Shown in pieces: positions 9,472 through 19,216 of a DNA stretch of 64,000 nucleotides. Position 1 is the first letter of the stretch. Each line of letters opens with the position of its first letter. The stretch is taken from positions 930,001 through 994,000 of the forward strand of contig NZ_QEWO01000001.1 in assembly GCF_003402235.1 (NCBI RefSeq). Direction: 5' to 3'. The notes beneath the pieces are model-generated. The model was given only the letters and a program-made list of their open reading frames with translations, had not been told where the DNA came from and did no database searches. Made by a program: the position numbers and the translations under genes. The DNA comes from Parahaliea mediterranea. Lineage in GTDB: Bacteria; Pseudomonadota; Gammaproteobacteria; Pseudomonadales; Halieaceae.

Positions 9472-10122
9472 CTAATCGGCAAGGTAACGTTGGCCGACAT
9501 CGACAATGGCGACATCGGTAAGGAAGTTCCGGCCGATCTGCAGGGGAAATTCACTGTCTTCCCGCTCGGCCAGGGCAACGTCGATCAGCGAGCGGCTGTC
9601 GCCGACGCTGAGCCACAGCTGCACAATGTAGCGGCGCTCGCTGCCACCGTCGCGGCGTTTGACCGATACCTTGCGTTCCACCGGGGCTTCCACTTCCAGG
9701 GTGCCCTCCCCTTCGGCAGAGGTCAGCTCAAACATCACGTAGCTCTGGCCGTCCTTTTCAAACTGGCGCAGGTTGAGCACATCCAGCGAGGTGGTGTCCA
9801 CGCCGGTATCCATGCGCGCACGCAGTTTCAGGCCAGGCGGCTCCACGGTGGCCCACTCCTCCGAGCCGAACACCGGCAGGTTGAGCTTACCGGCACGGGC
9901 CGGGGCCGCCGGCGCCGGGGCGGGCACCGTACGGGTCACAATTTTTTCCACCACTGGCGGGCCGGGGCAGGCGCGGGCGTCACAGACCGGGCATTCATCC
10001 ACAGCCACCGGTGGGCAGGCCGGGGCCTGGGGGGCCTCGCCGGCGACAGGCTCCACGGCGACCGTGCTACAGCCAGCCACAATGGTGGCCAGCAGGATCA
10101 TCAGTGGCAGTAAGCGTTTCAC
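9472..10122 (-). CDS. Retropepsin-like lipoprotein (RimK-associated 'zinc protease' family)
   Basis: A 216-residue exported protein. A lipoprotein signal ends in VAGC with Cys18. A Pro/Cys-rich linker carries CPxC-like spacing (C36, C44, C47, C52), and a retropepsin-like domain (about 80-213) has the aspartyl protease signature MDTGVDTTS with D105-T106-G107. The family is often annotated as an ATP-dependent zinc protease, but no HExxH motif is present and the DTG motif argues for an aspartic protease fold. It is first in the operon and would act in the periplasm on whatever product or peptide the other two proteins make or bind. Confidence 0.85.
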   Translation of the reverse strand: MKRLLPLMILLATIVAGCSTVAVEPVAGEAPQAPACPPVAVDECPVCDARACPGPPVVEKIVTRTVPAPAPAAPARAGKLNLPVFGSEEWATVEPPGLKLRARMDTGVDTTSLDVLNLRQFEKDGQSYVMFELTSAEGEGTLEVEAPVERKVSVKRRDGGSERRYIVQLWLSVGDSRSLIDVALAEREDSEFPLQIGRNFLTDVAIVDVGQRYLAD

Positions 10123-10217
10123 ATCGACCTCTCGTTAACAGGGGCTTGCAACCGGGCGATGGGCCCGGCCCGACCATAGGCCGGCCGAGCAGTATAGCCG
10201 GCTGGCGCCCCCGAGCG

Positions 10218-13200
10218 CTATCGAGGCGCCCGCGCCAGTGCGCCACGGCGTACCGCGTGAGCCCCCAGGGCCAGCAGGGCCAGGGCGCTCAGCAGCATCT
10301 GCCAGGGGGGCAGGGTGGGAATGCCCGCCGCCGGGAAGGGCGTGGAAACGCGGTCGATGTTGTTGCCCGGGGTGGGGTCGATGCCGTTGCTGCCATCGTT
10401 GTTGATCTCCACCACGTTCAGGATGCGCGCCACCTGGGGTGCCGCCTCCGTCAGCAGCGCAAAGGTGAGGCTGCCACCGTCACCCACGGCCAGGTCGCCA
10501 ACCGCCACGGTGCACACCGAACCGGGGCCGGCCCCGTCGGCGCAGCTCCATACGGTGGGCTGGCTGTCTGCCTCGCTGAAGGTGGAGCCCGGCGGCACCA
10601 CCTCGCGCACCACCACGCCGGTGGCGTTCTGGTTGCCGTCGTTGCGGTAGTCGATGCTGTAGACAATCACCCGGTTTGGCTGGGTCACGGTGGTGTCGGT
10701 GGCCTTGGTGATCACCAGGTCCGGCGCGGCGATGATGGGGGTATCGTCGTCATCCGCATCGCTTAAGGGCTGTACCGAGTTGGCGCCATCATCGGTAATG
10801 ATCACCGTGTTGCTGGTGATGTCCACCCCGGAGGGCAGCGGCGCCATCACCTGCAGGCCAAAGCGCACTGTTTCGGACGCCCCCACCGGCAGGCTACCCA
10901 CGTTGAAGGTACAGGGCGTACCCGGGCCGCTGCCATTGGGGCAGCTCCAGCCGGGGGTGCTGGCGCCAGCGTTGAAGGTGGTGTACATGGGCACAGTTTC
11001 ACTCAGGTCCACCCCGGTGGCGTCCTGGTTGCCCGAGTTACCGTAGCTGATGTTGTAGAAGTACACCTGGCCCGGCATCACCGAGATACCGCCGTCATCC
11101 TTGTTGATCACCAGCTGCGGGCCGGTACGCAGGGGGTCCAGCGGCGTCAGTACCAGGGTGGCCGCCAGCAGGGGCGGGCTGGGCGGGGCATTGAACTCGT
11201 GCCCGTCCTCTTCGTCGTACACCTCGTTGGGAATGACATCGATGCCGGAGGGCACGGCGGCGTCCACATCCACCGCAAAGGTGACTGTGCCACTGGTGGA
11301 GCCTGCCAGGTTGCCCACGTTATAGGTGCAGGTGGAGCCGCCGGCCATGCCGCTGCAATTCCAGCCTGGCGCACTGGCTGCGGCGTTAAACACAGTGAAA
11401 GACGGCACCGTTTCGGTAACTACCACGCCGCTGGCGTCCTGCCTGCCGGCGTTGCCGTAGGTGATGAGGTAGGTGATGGTCTCCCCGGGCAGCACCCCGA
11501 CCCGCTGATCGTCCTTGCTGATGGTCATGACCGGGTCGGCAATGATGACCACTTCGGTCGGCTCCGCCATATCTGGCGTGCTGCCATCGCCATCGGATAG
11601 CTGCGGCTCGGTTTCAGCGCTGTCGGCGCTGGCCTGGTTGAGCAGCAGCTGCTCACCCGCGGCGACGCTGCCGTCCGGGTAAGGCAGGGGCACCCTCACC
11701 GCGTAGCTGATCGCCAGGGACTCCCCCGCCGCCAGGGCCGGTACGCTCACGCGGAGGCTGGTGTCACCCACCCCGTTGCCGATCTCCACAGTGGCGGTTT
11801 CTGCGGTGCCTGTGGCGGCCACGGAACCGGCCTGGAACTCGCCTTTGGTATCCGGCGCATCCTCCACCACGACATTGGTGGCCGGGGCATCGCCGGTGTT
11901 ACTGAAGGTGAGGGTATAGGTCAGCACATCACCCGGCGCAGCCGTGGCGCTGGAGACGGATTTATCCAGCGCCAGTACCGGCAGTTCCAGCACGTCACTG
12001 CCCATGGCCGTCACTGTGCGCTCCACGGGCCCTGGCAACGGTGGCACAGCGCCAGGCAGGGAGGACGCCTCGGCGATGGCGGTGTTGGGCAGGCTGCCCT
12101 GGGTATAGGGCACCACCGGCTTGGCGCTGAAGGAAAAGGTTACGCTCTCGCCCGGCAGCAACACCTGATCTTCGCTCGGCACGGCCGGGTTGGCGGCGTC
12201 CACCGCAAACTCGACCCGGGTGGTGCCGGCGTTGCTCACCGCACTGTAGACAAAGCCCGCCGGCACGGTGCCTTCGCTGAATTCGCCGGCCTGCCACAGG
12301 GTTTCGTCAAAGTCGTCACCAATCACCAGGTCGTAGGCCGGGGCGGTGCCGGTGTTGGTCACCACCAGTTCAACGCTGGCCACGCCGTCGGTAAAGTCGG
12401 TGAACTGCTTGTTCACGCCGAGCAGCGGCTCCACCACATTCACGGCGGCGGCATCGCTGCGCGGCACGCCGGGGGTGCCGGATACCAGTTGGTAGTCCAG
12501 GGTGACATCGTTCAGCAGGGTATCGCCGGTCTGGTTGGTGGGGGCGCTGTCTTCGGCCACCCGGGCCAGCATGCGGAACACAATAGCGTCGTCTTCGGTA
12601 GGCACCACCGGCTGGTCAGGGTCGGCCGGGGTATTGCCGCCGTCGTTGGTGATGTCGCCAAAGTCCACCTCGATTTGCGTAACGGTCAGCATGTCATCGG
12701 CTGCCAGGGAGGTGCAGGGCGCGCCGGCGGGCTCGGCGGCGCTGTAACAGGTGGCCGGCAGGGGCGTGCCGGTGTAGCTCAGGTGGTTGCCCACATAGAG
12801 CAGCTCGCCGGAGATGAATTCAAGAATGCCGCTGCCATCGCGCTGTAAATCATCGGTCATCACCACACCGAAGGTGGTGCCCCGGGTGAGGTAGGCAGTG
12901 ATGGCATATTCCACCACCTCGCCGATGGTGGCATCGGGCACATCGCCGTCGGCCTGGGCGGCGCTGGTATCGGCCACCGAGGTGGCGGTGACCTCCTTGA
13001 TCACCGAGGTGTGCTGCACGGTAAGCAGGCGCGCCTCGCTGTCGTCCAGACCGCTGCGCGCATCATTGTCGGCCGTACTGTCCATGGATGCCCAGCCGAG
13101 CTCAACAGCATTGGGATAAATGCCGGGCACCGGCGCACCGCTGACCAGCTCCACATCCTCCAGGGTGATCTCGCAGCTGCCAACGCCCACCGGCAGGCTG

Positions 13201-16200
13201 TCGATGGAAAAGGTCACGGTGGACCCGCTGGCGCTATCGAGCACGGTGTTGGGGCAGGTGCTGGTGAAGTCACTGGTGTTGCCCGGGGTGACGGTGTTGG
13301 GCCAGATCAGGTCCGGCGCCAGGGTATCCACAATCACCACCTGCCGCGCCGTGGCGGTGGAGTCCGCCAGGTGGCTGATGCGCAGGGTAAAGTCGTGCAG
13401 GTTGCCGGGCAGCTCGGCCTGGGCCTTGCTGCCGTTCTGGGTGAACTTGTCGATGGCCAGCAGCGGTTCCACGATGTCGTAGTTGGCAATGGCACTCAGG
13501 TTGGCGTCTGGGCTGGTGAGCTGCACGGTGTTGGGCACCTGGTCATCCTGGCCGGGCACGCCTGAGTTAAGCGCATCGTCCAGCACCGTGGCCACCACCT
13601 CGAACACAATGCGGTCCTGAATGTCCTGGGGCGGGCGGTTATCGGGCAGGTTCACCACGTCACCGACGGTCCAGGCGCACCGGGTGGTTGGCACCGCCGG
13701 CAGCGCCGGTGTGCAGGTGGCTGCATCCCCCACCGCCAGGCCGCTGCTGAGGCTCAGGTCGCTGCCGATGCTGACCACGCGGGTGGCATCCACCCGCAGG
13801 GCCGTAGCTGCGGAGAACTGGTCGGTGACCACTACGTTGCGGGTGGTGGCATCCGGCAGGTCGGCACTGATCCAGAAAGTCACCTGCTCGCCGATGGTCA
13901 GCTGGGTGACCGGCTCGCCCAGGGTAAAGGGCGTGTCGGCGCTGCTGGTATTGACGATGGCCTTGCCCAGGCCCGGCAGGCTTACCACCACGTCCCAGAG
14001 GTCGCTGGCGGCGTAGTCGCGCTCGCCGCCCTCGTCAAAGTTGGCGCCGCTGCTGGTGGCGCCGGACAAGGAAGTCCAGGCCAGGTTGGCGGTGTTGGTG
14101 ATGGTCTCGCCGGTGAGGGCGTCCTGATCCACCTCGGCCTGGAAGGTCAGGTCGCAAACCACCCCCAGGGGGAAGCTGGCCCAGGTGGCAAACACGCTGT
14201 TGGACGGGTCGCTCGGGTCCTTGCTGGTGGTGGGCGCCACGGCACACTGGCCAACCTGGAAGGAGCCGACCACGTAGGTCATCTTGTCTGGCAGCAGGTC
14301 GCTCAGGCTGAGGTCTTCAGCGTCAACCCGCGAGGCGCCGGTGTGGCTGACCCGCAGGGTGTAGGTCACCACCTGGCCGGACTCAACGGTGGTCAGGTCC
14401 GCCGTTTTGCTGACCTGCAGCAGGGGTTCGGCAATGTCCACGCCGGCGGTGTCGCTGAACACGCTGCGCGGCGTGCCGGGGTCGGAATCCACCCTGTAGC
14501 TGACCTGGCCGGTGTTGTCCGCCTGGTCGTTGTTGGCGTTGGCGGCGCGGTCCAGTACCCGGGCCCGCAGGGTCACCCGGATCTGGTCGTTGGCATCCAG
14601 CGTGCCGCTGCTGTCGGTGTTCACCACCAGCGGCCAGGATAGGGTCATCTTGTCCTGGATGCCATCGCCGTTGGTGTCGGCAAATACCGGGGTAACGCTT
14701 GCGTCCAGCGGGACAGTGCCGGCCAGGTCGCTGTACAGGTTGGCACCGACATCAATGGTCACCGTCGGACTGGCCGCCGGGTAGAACGCCATCACCACCG
14801 CGGTGGCGGGCAGCAGGTCGACGATGTCGAATTCCACCGCGCTGCTGTTTTCCGGCACGGTGGTGATCAGGGTGAAGTCCACCACTTCGCCAATGGTCAG
14901 CGACTCGCTGCCGGCGGGGGTATCTATCAGGCTGTCGGTCTGGGACTGATTGGTGGTCTCCACGGTTTTGGCGATACCAATGTCCAGCGCCTTGAAGCTG
15001 GCGCACCCGCGGGCGTTGTAATCGTTCAGCTCGCCTTCCGGGTTGGGCGTGCCAATGGGCACATCGCCGGTGCGCTCAAAGCCGAAGGGCGCCTGGTCCG
15101 GCGGCAGCGCGGCGTCGCCGTCGGGCATGCTCTGCCAGGCCAGGTTGGCGCAGTTGTTGAACTGGGCGCCGGAGGGGAAGTTGTCGATCACCGTGACATC
15201 AAAGGTCACCGTACAGGCCTGGCCCAGGGGCAGCTCGCTCAGGGTAATGTCCAGCCCGTCGGCGGTGTTCTGCAGGATGGTAAAGCCCGGGCAGGCGCCA
15301 CTGGTGGCCACCGAGCCCGGGTCCAGGTCGAACAGGCGGTAATCGGTGCCGCCGGCATCAGTGAACACCGGCATGATGTCGTTCATCTGCAGGTCAAAGG
15401 CGTTGCCGGTGGAGGCGCCGGTGTGCTGGATGACGATGCTCACCGTGGTTTCGGTGCCGCCGGTGCCGCTGGCGACCGACAGCTGCTTGTTCACCGACAG
15501 CTGCGGTTCGACAATGGTGACATTGGGCGCCGATACGGCCACCGACAGGTCCACGTCGTCCGCCGGGTCGGCATTGCCGCCGGTTTCCACCCAGTTCCAC
15601 TCGGCGCGGTTGTTGCGCTGCTGGCTGTTGACGTTGCCGGCGGCATTGGACACCTTGGCGCTGTAGACGACGGTGATGACCTCCGGCGTGCCATTGCTGT
15701 TGTTGCTGTTGCTGACATCGCCAAAGTCGATGTCCAGGCGCCGGTTAGTGCCGGTGCCGCCGCCCCCTTCGCTGGTCACGGCAATCAGTTGGGTATCGGT
15801 GGTGAAGTTGGCGCCCGGCACCGTCAGGGTGATGTCGGCGGCATCGATACTGGCGGCATTGCCGTCGGTGTCGGCAATCGACAGGCCGCTGTCCAGCAGG
15901 TCGCGCAGCAGCACCTGGGGCGATACCCCCTCGGGCACGGCAATCTGCAGCTGGTAGTCCACCACCTCGCCAATCTGCACCAGGCGGGTGCCGGCGGGAG
16001 CGTAGTTGGGGCGCACGCCGGTCACGGTTTTGGTCAGGGTCGGCCGGGCGATTTCCACCGTAGCGCTGTCTTCCTGCGCCGGGAAGGGATTGGCGTTGGT
16101 GGCGGTGGAGGTCCAGGTGACGCTGGCGGTGTTGGTGATCTCGTTACCGATTTCAACCGCGCTGTCGATGGTGCAGCTGTAGCGGATCAGGGCCGTGTCG

Positions 16201-18533
16201 GCGCCAAACGGCGCACCGCCCCCGGCGGGGTTGTCGTCGTTGCCCTGCAGGGGGCTGCCGAGCACCAGGGCGGTGGCCAGATCCCCGGTGGCGGTGATTG
16301 CCGCCCCGGTGCCGTCGGTCACCTGCACCGAGGCAGCGTCTGTGGCGCAGTTCAGGTTGGCCACGGCCGGGTCGGTCACGGTGACGTTAAAACCGCTCTG
16401 GCCGCCAGTGTTCTCCACGGTCAGCACATAGTCCACCTGGTCGAAGGCATCCACGCCCCGGGCGTCGGTATCCACCAGTGTGGTGGCCGGGTCCAGCGGC
16501 GGGGTGACAACGGCACCGGATTGATCCACCAGTTCCGCCGCCGGGTTGCCCGCCGCCAGCACGCCCTTGGTGATGGTCAGCTTGGGCGCCCCTACAAACA
16601 GCGCTGCAGCCTCCACACCGGTTTCCACCGGGCCGTCGGTACCATCGTAGTTGACGGTCAGCACGTTGGTCAGGTAGAGGTTGTCGGCGAAGGGCTCATT
16701 GGTCACCGTCGCCGTCAAATCCACAATCAGGGTGGTGGGCGCATCGAGGTCGATGTCACCGAAATCCATGCTCACGGAGTTGGTGCCGGCGTCCGTCACC
16801 AGCGGCGGCATGCCACCCGGCGGCTGGTAAATGCCGGCGCCGGTGGGAATCACCGCGGTGGGCGGCAGGGCCACCACGTCAAACACCGGCCGCGGCAGGT
16901 AGTCCACCAGCACGACATTGGCCGTGTTGCCGGCCGGAATCTCCATTTGCAGGCGGAAGGTGACCGCCTGCCCGGGCATGATCTCGGTGCCCGGGGGCGG
17001 GTCGATCACGCTCTTGTCCGGCGTGTTGGGACGAACATTGACATCGGCACCGGTGCCATTGTCGCCGCTACCGCCATCCGCCAGGCTGTAGCCCAGGCCT
17101 GCGTTGTTGGTCAGGGTGTCATTGGCCAGCACCGGCGCGCCACTGTCGTAGGCGTCGAGAATCTCCGCCTGGTAGACCAGCACGCCGTCGGCGCCAGCGG
17201 GAATCGATCCGCCATTGCCGGCGCTGATGTCCCAGGTCAGGGTGGTCTGCCCTCCCCCCGGCGTGTTGTCGTCCTGGTTCAGCACAATGCCGGCGTCGTT
17301 GCCGTTCACCGTCAGGCTCACCGTGGTGAGGAACAGCATGCCATCCGGCAACACGTCCTGAATACTGAAGGTATCCGCCCCCTGCACGTAGTCTGTCACC
17401 TGGAAGTTGATAGTGTAGGTCACTGTATCGCCCGGCAGGTCGCCGCCACTGGCGGACTTCTGGATGGCGGCGTTCAGGGCCAGTACATCGCTGGTATCGG
17501 TTTGCGGCGGTGCGCTCTGGCCGTCGTAGTCGTAGGCCACCTCCACGGTGTTGGTAATGGTCTGCTGGCTGTTGGCGGTGGTTTTCGACAGGATGTCAGT
17601 GATGTACACCGGCACCGTCACCACCAAGTCGTCCGTGCCGGGGCCGCCGGTAACCGAGGTGCAACTCACCGTGGCGGTGCCGCCGGGGGTATCGGGCAGG
17701 TTGGGGTTGCTGGTGGTGGAGCAGCCTACCCCCAGCGGCGCGTTGATGTTGATGGGGTCCCCGGTCCACTGGACGTTGCCGGGCAGGGTGTCACTCAACT
17801 GGACGTTATCCAGGGTCACCTGGTCGGAGATGTCCACGCTCCAGACGTAATTGTAGGGGTGGCTCGGCCCCGGCGGACGCTCGCTTTCGGGGGCGGTGTT
17901 GGTTTTTTCCACCCGTGCCAGCTGCGGGGTGATGACAATATCGGTGCCATCGCTCGGGTCGAGAATGCCGCCATTGGCACCGGTGGGGGTGTCGCCAAAT
18001 TCAAAGCCGGGAATCACCTGCACATTCAGTGCAACGCCAATTTCCACCGTGGTCAGCAGCTTGGCGCAGGCCTCAATCGTCAGGCCTGGGTCGCCCTGGT
18101 TGACCGAGCCAATGGGGTAGCGGGCGATATACACGTTGGAACCGGGGTCGCCGGTAATCGTCTGGCCGGAAACCGGGTCAACAATGGTGCCGGAGGCATC
18201 CATTTGCCCGACAAACTCGATGTTCGGCGGAATATCCACAAAATCCACCGAGGCGTCGGTCATGCCAGGGTCCAGCACCACCACCAGGTAGGGGCCGAAG
18301 CCGGTGGCGTTGCTGCCGGTGGTGTTCAGCGGGCCGTTGCTGAAGGTGGTGTCCACGCAGAACTGCTCGCCAATCAGCGGGTCCAGGGCGGTTGGGTCGA
18401 CACTGGCCTCAGGGTCGGGCGCAGTTTGCGCCAGGCTGGCGCTCGCCAGCAGGCAGGACACTGCCGTGATACACGGCGTTACCAGCCAGCGCCGGACAGT
18501 GCTGCGCGCGAAAGCCATACCCTTCGATCCCAT
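10218..18533 (-). CDS. Giant DUF11-type repeat surface protein with IPTL-CTERM tail
   Basis: A secreted protein of about 2,771 residues. A signal peptide (ending near SLAQ) is followed by about 16 beta-sandwich repeats of the DUF11/isopeptide-forming kind, recognised by recurring 'LxVxK...GxxVxYTLxVxNTG...VVVxDxLP' patterns. It ends with an IPTL-CTERM sorting signal: IPTLPPWQ, a hydrophobic helix and an RRG/RAPR basic tail. Such tails are recognised by exosortase-type enzymes (family knowledge), though none is encoded here. In the middle, two domain types alternate: one with 'TIGEVVxY' and one beginning 'VEPLLxVxK'. The last three repeats are the closest to each other. ATG 18533 was chosen over TTG 18545; ATG 18518 is also possible. 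Role inferred: a long stalk-like adhesin or matrix protein. Confidence 0.85.
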   Translation of the reverse strand: MGSKGMAFARSTVRRWLVTPCITAVSCLLASASLAQTAPDPEASVDPTALDPLIGEQFCVDTTFSNGPLNTTGSNATGFGPYLVVVLDPGMTDASVDFVDIPPNIEFVGQMDASGTIVDPVSGQTITGDPGSNVYIARYPIGSVNQGDPGLTIEACAKLLTTVEIGVALNVQVIPGFEFGDTPTGANGGILDPSDGTDIVITPQLARVEKTNTAPESERPPGPSHPYNYVWSVDISDQVTLDNVQLSDTLPGNVQWTGDPININAPLGVGCSTTSNPNLPDTPGGTATVSCTSVTGGPGTDDLVVTVPVYITDILSKTTANSQQTITNTVEVAYDYDGQSAPPQTDTSDVLALNAAIQKSASGGDLPGDTVTYTINFQVTDYVQGADTFSIQDVLPDGMLFLTTVSLTVNGNDAGIVLNQDDNTPGGGQTTLTWDISAGNGGSIPAGADGVLVYQAEILDAYDSGAPVLANDTLTNNAGLGYSLADGGSGDNGTGADVNVRPNTPDKSVIDPPPGTEIMPGQAVTFRLQMEIPAGNTANVVLVDYLPRPVFDVVALPPTAVIPTGAGIYQPPGGMPPLVTDAGTNSVSMDFGDIDLDAPTTLIVDLTATVTNEPFADNLYLTNVLTVNYDGTDGPVETGVEAAALFVGAPKLTITKGVLAAGNPAAELVDQSGAVVTPPLDPATTLVDTDARGVDAFDQVDYVLTVENTGGQSGFNVTVTDPAVANLNCATDAASVQVTDGTGAAITATGDLATALVLGSPLQGNDDNPAGGGAPFGADTALIRYSCTIDSAVEIGNEITNTASVTWTSTATNANPFPAQEDSATVEIARPTLTKTVTGVRPNYAPAGTRLVQIGEVVDYQLQIAVPEGVSPQVLLRDLLDSGLSIADTDGNAASIDAADITLTVPGANFTTDTQLIAVTSEGGGGTGTNRRLDIDFGDVSNSNNSNGTPEVITVVYSAKVSNAAGNVNSQQRNNRAEWNWVETGGNADPADDVDLSVAVSAPNVTIVEPQLSVNKQLSVASGTGGTETTVSIVIQHTGASTGNAFDLQMNDIMPVFTDAGGTDYRLFDLDPGSVATSGACPGFTILQNTADGLDITLSELPLGQACTVTFDVTVIDNFPSGAQFNNCANLAWQSMPDGDAALPPDQAPFGFERTGDVPIGTPNPEGELNDYNARGCASFKALDIGIAKTVETTNQSQTDSLIDTPAGSESLTIGEVVDFTLITTVPENSSAVEFDIVDLLPATAVVMAFYPAASPTVTIDVGANLYSDLAGTVPLDASVTPVFADTNGDGIQDKMTLSWPLVVNTDSSGTLDANDQIRVTLRARVLDRAANANNDQADNTGQVSYRVDSDPGTPRSVFSDTAGVDIAEPLLQVSKTADLTTVESGQVVTYTLRVSHTGASRVDAEDLSLSDLLPDKMTYVVGSFQVGQCAVAPTTSKDPSDPSNSVFATWASFPLGVVCDLTFQAEVDQDALTGETITNTANLAWTSLSGATSSGANFDEGGERDYAASDLWDVVVSLPGLGKAIVNTSSADTPFTLGEPVTQLTIGEQVTFWISADLPDATTRNVVVTDQFSAATALRVDATRVVSIGSDLSLSSGLAVGDAATCTPALPAVPTTRCAWTVGDVVNLPDNRPPQDIQDRIVFEVVATVLDDALNSGVPGQDDQVPNTVQLTSPDANLSAIANYDIVEPLLAIDKFTQNGSKAQAELPGNLHDFTLRISHLADSTATARQVVIVDTLAPDLIWPNTVTPGNTSDFTSTCPNTVLDSASGSTVTFSIDSLPVGVGSCEITLEDVELVSGAPVPGIYPNAVELGWASMDSTADNDARSGLDDSEARLLTVQHTSVIKEVTATSVADTSAAQADGDVPDATIGEVVEYAITAYLTRGTTFGVVMTDDLQRDGSGILEFISGELLYVGNHLSYTGTPLPATCYSAAEPAGAPCTSLAADDMLTVTQIEVDFGDITNDGGNTPADPDQPVVPTEDDAIVFRMLARVAEDSAPTNQTGDTLLNDVTLDYQLVSGTPGVPRSDAAAVNVVEPLLGVNKQFTDFTDGVASVELVVTNTGTAPAYDLVIGDDFDETLWQAGEFSEGTVPAGFVYSAVSNAGTTRVEFAVDAANPAVPSEDQVLLPGESVTFSFSAKPVVPYTQGSLPNTAIAEASSLPGAVPPLPGPVERTVTAMGSDVLELPVLALDKSVSSATAAPGDVLTYTLTFSNTGDAPATNVVVEDAPDTKGEFQAGSVAATGTAETATVEIGNGVGDTSLRVSVPALAAGESLAISYAVRVPLPYPDGSVAAGEQLLLNQASADSAETEPQLSDGDGSTPDMAEPTEVVIIADPVMTISKDDQRVGVLPGETITYLITYGNAGRQDASGVVVTETVPSFTVFNAAASAPGWNCSGMAGGSTCTYNVGNLAGSTSGTVTFAVDVDAAVPSGIDVIPNEVYDEEDGHEFNAPPSPPLLAATLVLTPLDPLRTGPQLVINKDDGGISVMPGQVYFYNISYGNSGNQDATGVDLSETVPMYTTFNAGASTPGWSCPNGSGPGTPCTFNVGSLPVGASETVRFGLQVMAPLPSGVDITSNTVIITDDGANSVQPLSDADDDDTPIIAAPDLVITKATDTTVTQPNRVIVYSIDYRNDGNQNATGVVVREVVPPGSTFSEADSQPTVWSCADGAGPGSVCTVAVGDLAVGDGGSLTFALLTEAAPQVARILNVVEINNDGSNGIDPTPGNNIDRVSTPFPAAGIPTLPPWQMLLSALALLALGAHAVRRGALARAPR

Positions 18534-18564
18534 TACCCACCCCAACCGTCTTCTTGTTGTATCC

Positions 18565-18624
18565 CCATCGCCGCCTGGCTGTCAGGCGGTCTTTTGCCTT
18601 GCAGGTGCTGGTCTTGCCGCTGCT
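18565..18624 (-). promoter_or_regulatory. Structured 5' leader of the giant surface-protein gene
   Basis: On the minus strand the leader holds GCAGGT paired with ACCTGC around an 18-nt loop, then CCGCCTG paired with CAGGCGG around a 5-nt loop, ending about 30 nt before the start codon. Consecutive hairpins of this strength are unusual for a short leader. It does not match the c-di-GMP-I riboswitch core that I would recognise. It may control translation or be chance in a GC-rich genome. Confidence 0.35.
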
Positions 18625-18750
18625 ACCTGCGCCGGTTCCTGCCGGTATTTTTTTGTGTTGGCTATTTTGTATGTGCTTGTTTTTCAACCTGGCGGCATGC
18701 GCCGAGCATACCCCAGGTGACCGGCCTATCGGCCAATAGAAAAGTCATCG

Positions 18751-19092
18751 CTAACCTTCTCGGGTAAGGTCACTCAAGGCCGCCTCCGCGGCGTGGGACT
18801 TGACCGAGGCAATGCCGTTTTCCATGGCACTGTCGCCGGAGTACATCTGGCTTTTGCCGATGGTCTGGCCGTTGGTGGCGGTGAGCACAAAATAGGGGGA
18901 GCCGTCGCTGGCGACCTTGCGCTGGAAGCGCCCATCGTCGGCGGCGTTGCGCCGTACCGATTCGATGCCATTGATGGCACTGTCGTGGGATTCGTAGGTC
19001 TGGCTGGTCAGGATCACCTGGCCGTTGCCGGATTTGAGATTGAAACTGTACTTGCCGCTATCGCCCTGCTTGAGTTCGAACTTGCCCGCCAT
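18751..19092 (-). CDS. YegP family protein (DUF1508)
   Basis: A 113-residue protein made of two DUF1508 repeats of about 50 residues. Each has a 'GKYxFNLKxxNGQxI' strand pattern followed by 'SxxYxSxxxAxNGIxSVxxNA'; the second repeat reads YFVLTATNGQTIG and ends in KSHAAEA. The family is small, cytoplasmic and of unknown biochemical role. GGGGGAG stands just upstream of the ATG. It is a single gene between the giant repeat-protein gene and the AidB-like gene. Confidence 0.9.
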   Translation of the reverse strand: MAGKFELKQGDSGKYSFNLKSGNGQVILTSQTYESHDSAINGIESVRRNAADDGRFQRKVASDGSPYFVLTATNGQTIGKSQMYSGDSAMENGIASVKSHAAEAALSDLTREG

Positions 19093-19216
19093 TGCCTCAC
19101 TCCCCCTGTTGATATAGTGGTTGCCAGCCCCGGTACGGGGCGCAGCTTTTCAACAGCTTAGCCAACTTCGCGGATTGTGCCAGCCGGATGTACCCGCCCA
19201 CGCCCGCCCGCGCCCG

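Noticed and set aside
8329-10113. Open frame of 594 codons opposite the transglutaminase/retropepsin genes
   Set aside because: The minus strand frames have clear motifs and operon spacing; the plus frame is low-complexity with no family features.
18546-18720. c-di-GMP-I (GEMM) riboswitch before the giant gene
   Set aside because: There are GGCAA-like bits and hairpins, but the conserved core around the GAAA loop and the ACGCAAAGCC strand are missing.
15423-18767. Open frame of 1,114 codons on the plus strand opposite the giant repeat gene
   Set aside because: Composed of His/Gly/Val-rich shadow sequence of a GC-rich gene; no domain, no start signal, and the minus frame has a signal peptide, repeats and a sorting tail.
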